From NCBI RefSeq assembly GCF_018882155.1, contig NZ_JACVPA010000001.1, positions 1,364,001-1,428,000 on the forward strand: a stretch of 64,000 nucleotides of DNA, given 5' to 3'. Shown here piece after piece: positions 63,702 through 64,000 of this stretch. The notes under the pieces are model-generated. The model worked only from the letters and a program-made list of their open reading frames with translations, did no database searches and was not told the origin of the DNA. The translations under genes and the position numbers were made by a program. Origin of the DNA: Polynucleobacter nymphae (GTDB lineage Bacteria; Pseudomonadota; Gammaproteobacteria; Burkholderiales; Burkholderiaceae). How positions within the stretch are numbered: the first letter of the stretch is position 1; the number at the start of each line of letters is the position of its first letter.

Positions 63702-64000
63702 TTAGTTGCGCGCTTTATTGAGCAATTCTTCGTAGTGGTTTTGCGCCTTCAGAATCAGATCGCACACTTCTCGTACAGCCCTATTCCCGCCGCTATGATT
63801 ACATACGAAATGTGCAAATTCTTTTACTGCTTCATGAGCTTGTGCAGGACAAATCCGAAAGCCGGCGTTCTTCATCATTTGCAAATCTGGCCAGTCATCG
63901 CCCATGACGGCACAGTCTGATGGGGCAAGGCCCAAGGATTTGATTACTTGGGTTAAGGCAATAGCTTTGTTTTCAACGCCCATGTGGACATGTTTAATAC
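63702..64000 (-). CDS. kdsC: 3-deoxy-manno-octulosonate-8-phosphatase, C-terminal part (5' end outside window)
   Basis: HAD-type phosphatase making free KDO for LPS. The frame is open through the right edge; about 99 residues are seen: I-K-H-V-H-M-G-V-E-N-K (typical of KdsC), M-G-D-D-W-P-D-L with the Mg-binding aspartates, and N-A-G-F-R-I-C-P and G-G-N-R-A-V-R-E-V-C. It leads the KDO-LPS export operon on the minus strand. Confidence 0.93.
   Translation of the reverse strand, partial: IKHVHMGVENKAIALTQVIKSLGLAPSDCAVMGDDWPDLQMMKNAGFRICPAQAHEAVKEFAHFVCNHSGGNRAVREVCDLILKAQNHYEELLNKARN

Overview
The window looks like chromosomal core sequence from a small, gene-dense betaproteobacterium of the Burkholderiaceae, most likely Polynucleobacter or a close relative. 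This is inferred from gene content and order and from the moderate GC visible by eye; I ran no search. Pointers are a PhaM-type PHA granule regulator, a methionine synthase split over two overlapping genes, DUF1840 and DUF2970 proteins, the gshA-gshB-EIIA-HPr-EI order, a tiny cytochrome-oxidase assembly ORF between ctaD and ctaG, and the tRNA-Gln between prs and ispE. No gap between genes reaches 300 bases. I see no transposase, phage gene, CRISPR array or rRNA operon.

Layout. 1-8.2 kb: an MBL hydrolase (cut at the left edge), phaM, split metH, DUF1840, argS, a SPOR protein and dsbA. 8.2-13 kb: a leftward operon of glutathione peroxidase, FAD oxidoreductase, DUF1365, a CFA-synthase-like methyltransferase and an SDR, probably for lipid modification under oxidative stress. 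13-21.5 kb: heptose (rfaE2), CoA (coaX), biotin ligase, VanZ, ferredoxin, the lipoate genes lipB-lipA, a lipoprotein, an MFS transporter and ubiK. 21.7-24.6 kb: a nitrogen unit of porin, P-II and AmtB with a strong terminator. 24.7-29.4 kb: glutathione synthesis and a permease-less PTS. 29.4-36.7 kb: ThiF/MoeB, CtpA, GpmA, rhodanese, GrxC, SecB, GpsA, TrmL, ComF and a methyltransferase. 36.7-45.8 kb: an aa3-type cytochrome c oxidase with its assembly and heme A genes. 45.8-54.4 kb: rpoH behind a perfect CIRCE box, ftsY, an M16 peptidase pair, rsmD, coaD, ferredoxin, pth, rplY and prs. 54.5-64 kb: tRNA-Gln, ispE, a TPR-LolB fusion, mutM, mutY, the rapZ-hprK-ptsN-hpf group and lptB-lptA-lptC-kdsC (kdsC is cut at the right edge).

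How parts join. The EIIA-Man/HPr/EI genes and the distant hprK, ptsN and rapZ form one regulatory phosphorelay with no sugar permease; HPr keeps both His15 and Ser46. rpoN, which usually sits between lptB and hpf, is absent from that place. Glutathione synthesis, glutathione peroxidase and glutaredoxin serve the same redox economy.

The least expected signal is a promoter-level pattern. Twelve first genes of transcription units carry a TANNNT hexamer exactly 6 nt upstream of the ATG, usually without a Shine-Dalgarno sequence, while other operon heads have ordinary leaders with SD sites. This predicts widespread leaderless mRNAs. Several divergent pairs share only 22-37 bp holding both hexamers. 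I did not find an exotic defence or mobile system, and I regard the rest as ordinary core genome with some lineage-specific oddities (TPR-LolB fusion, phased A-tracts, rpoN gap, odd rsmD start, MutY cysteine spacing).
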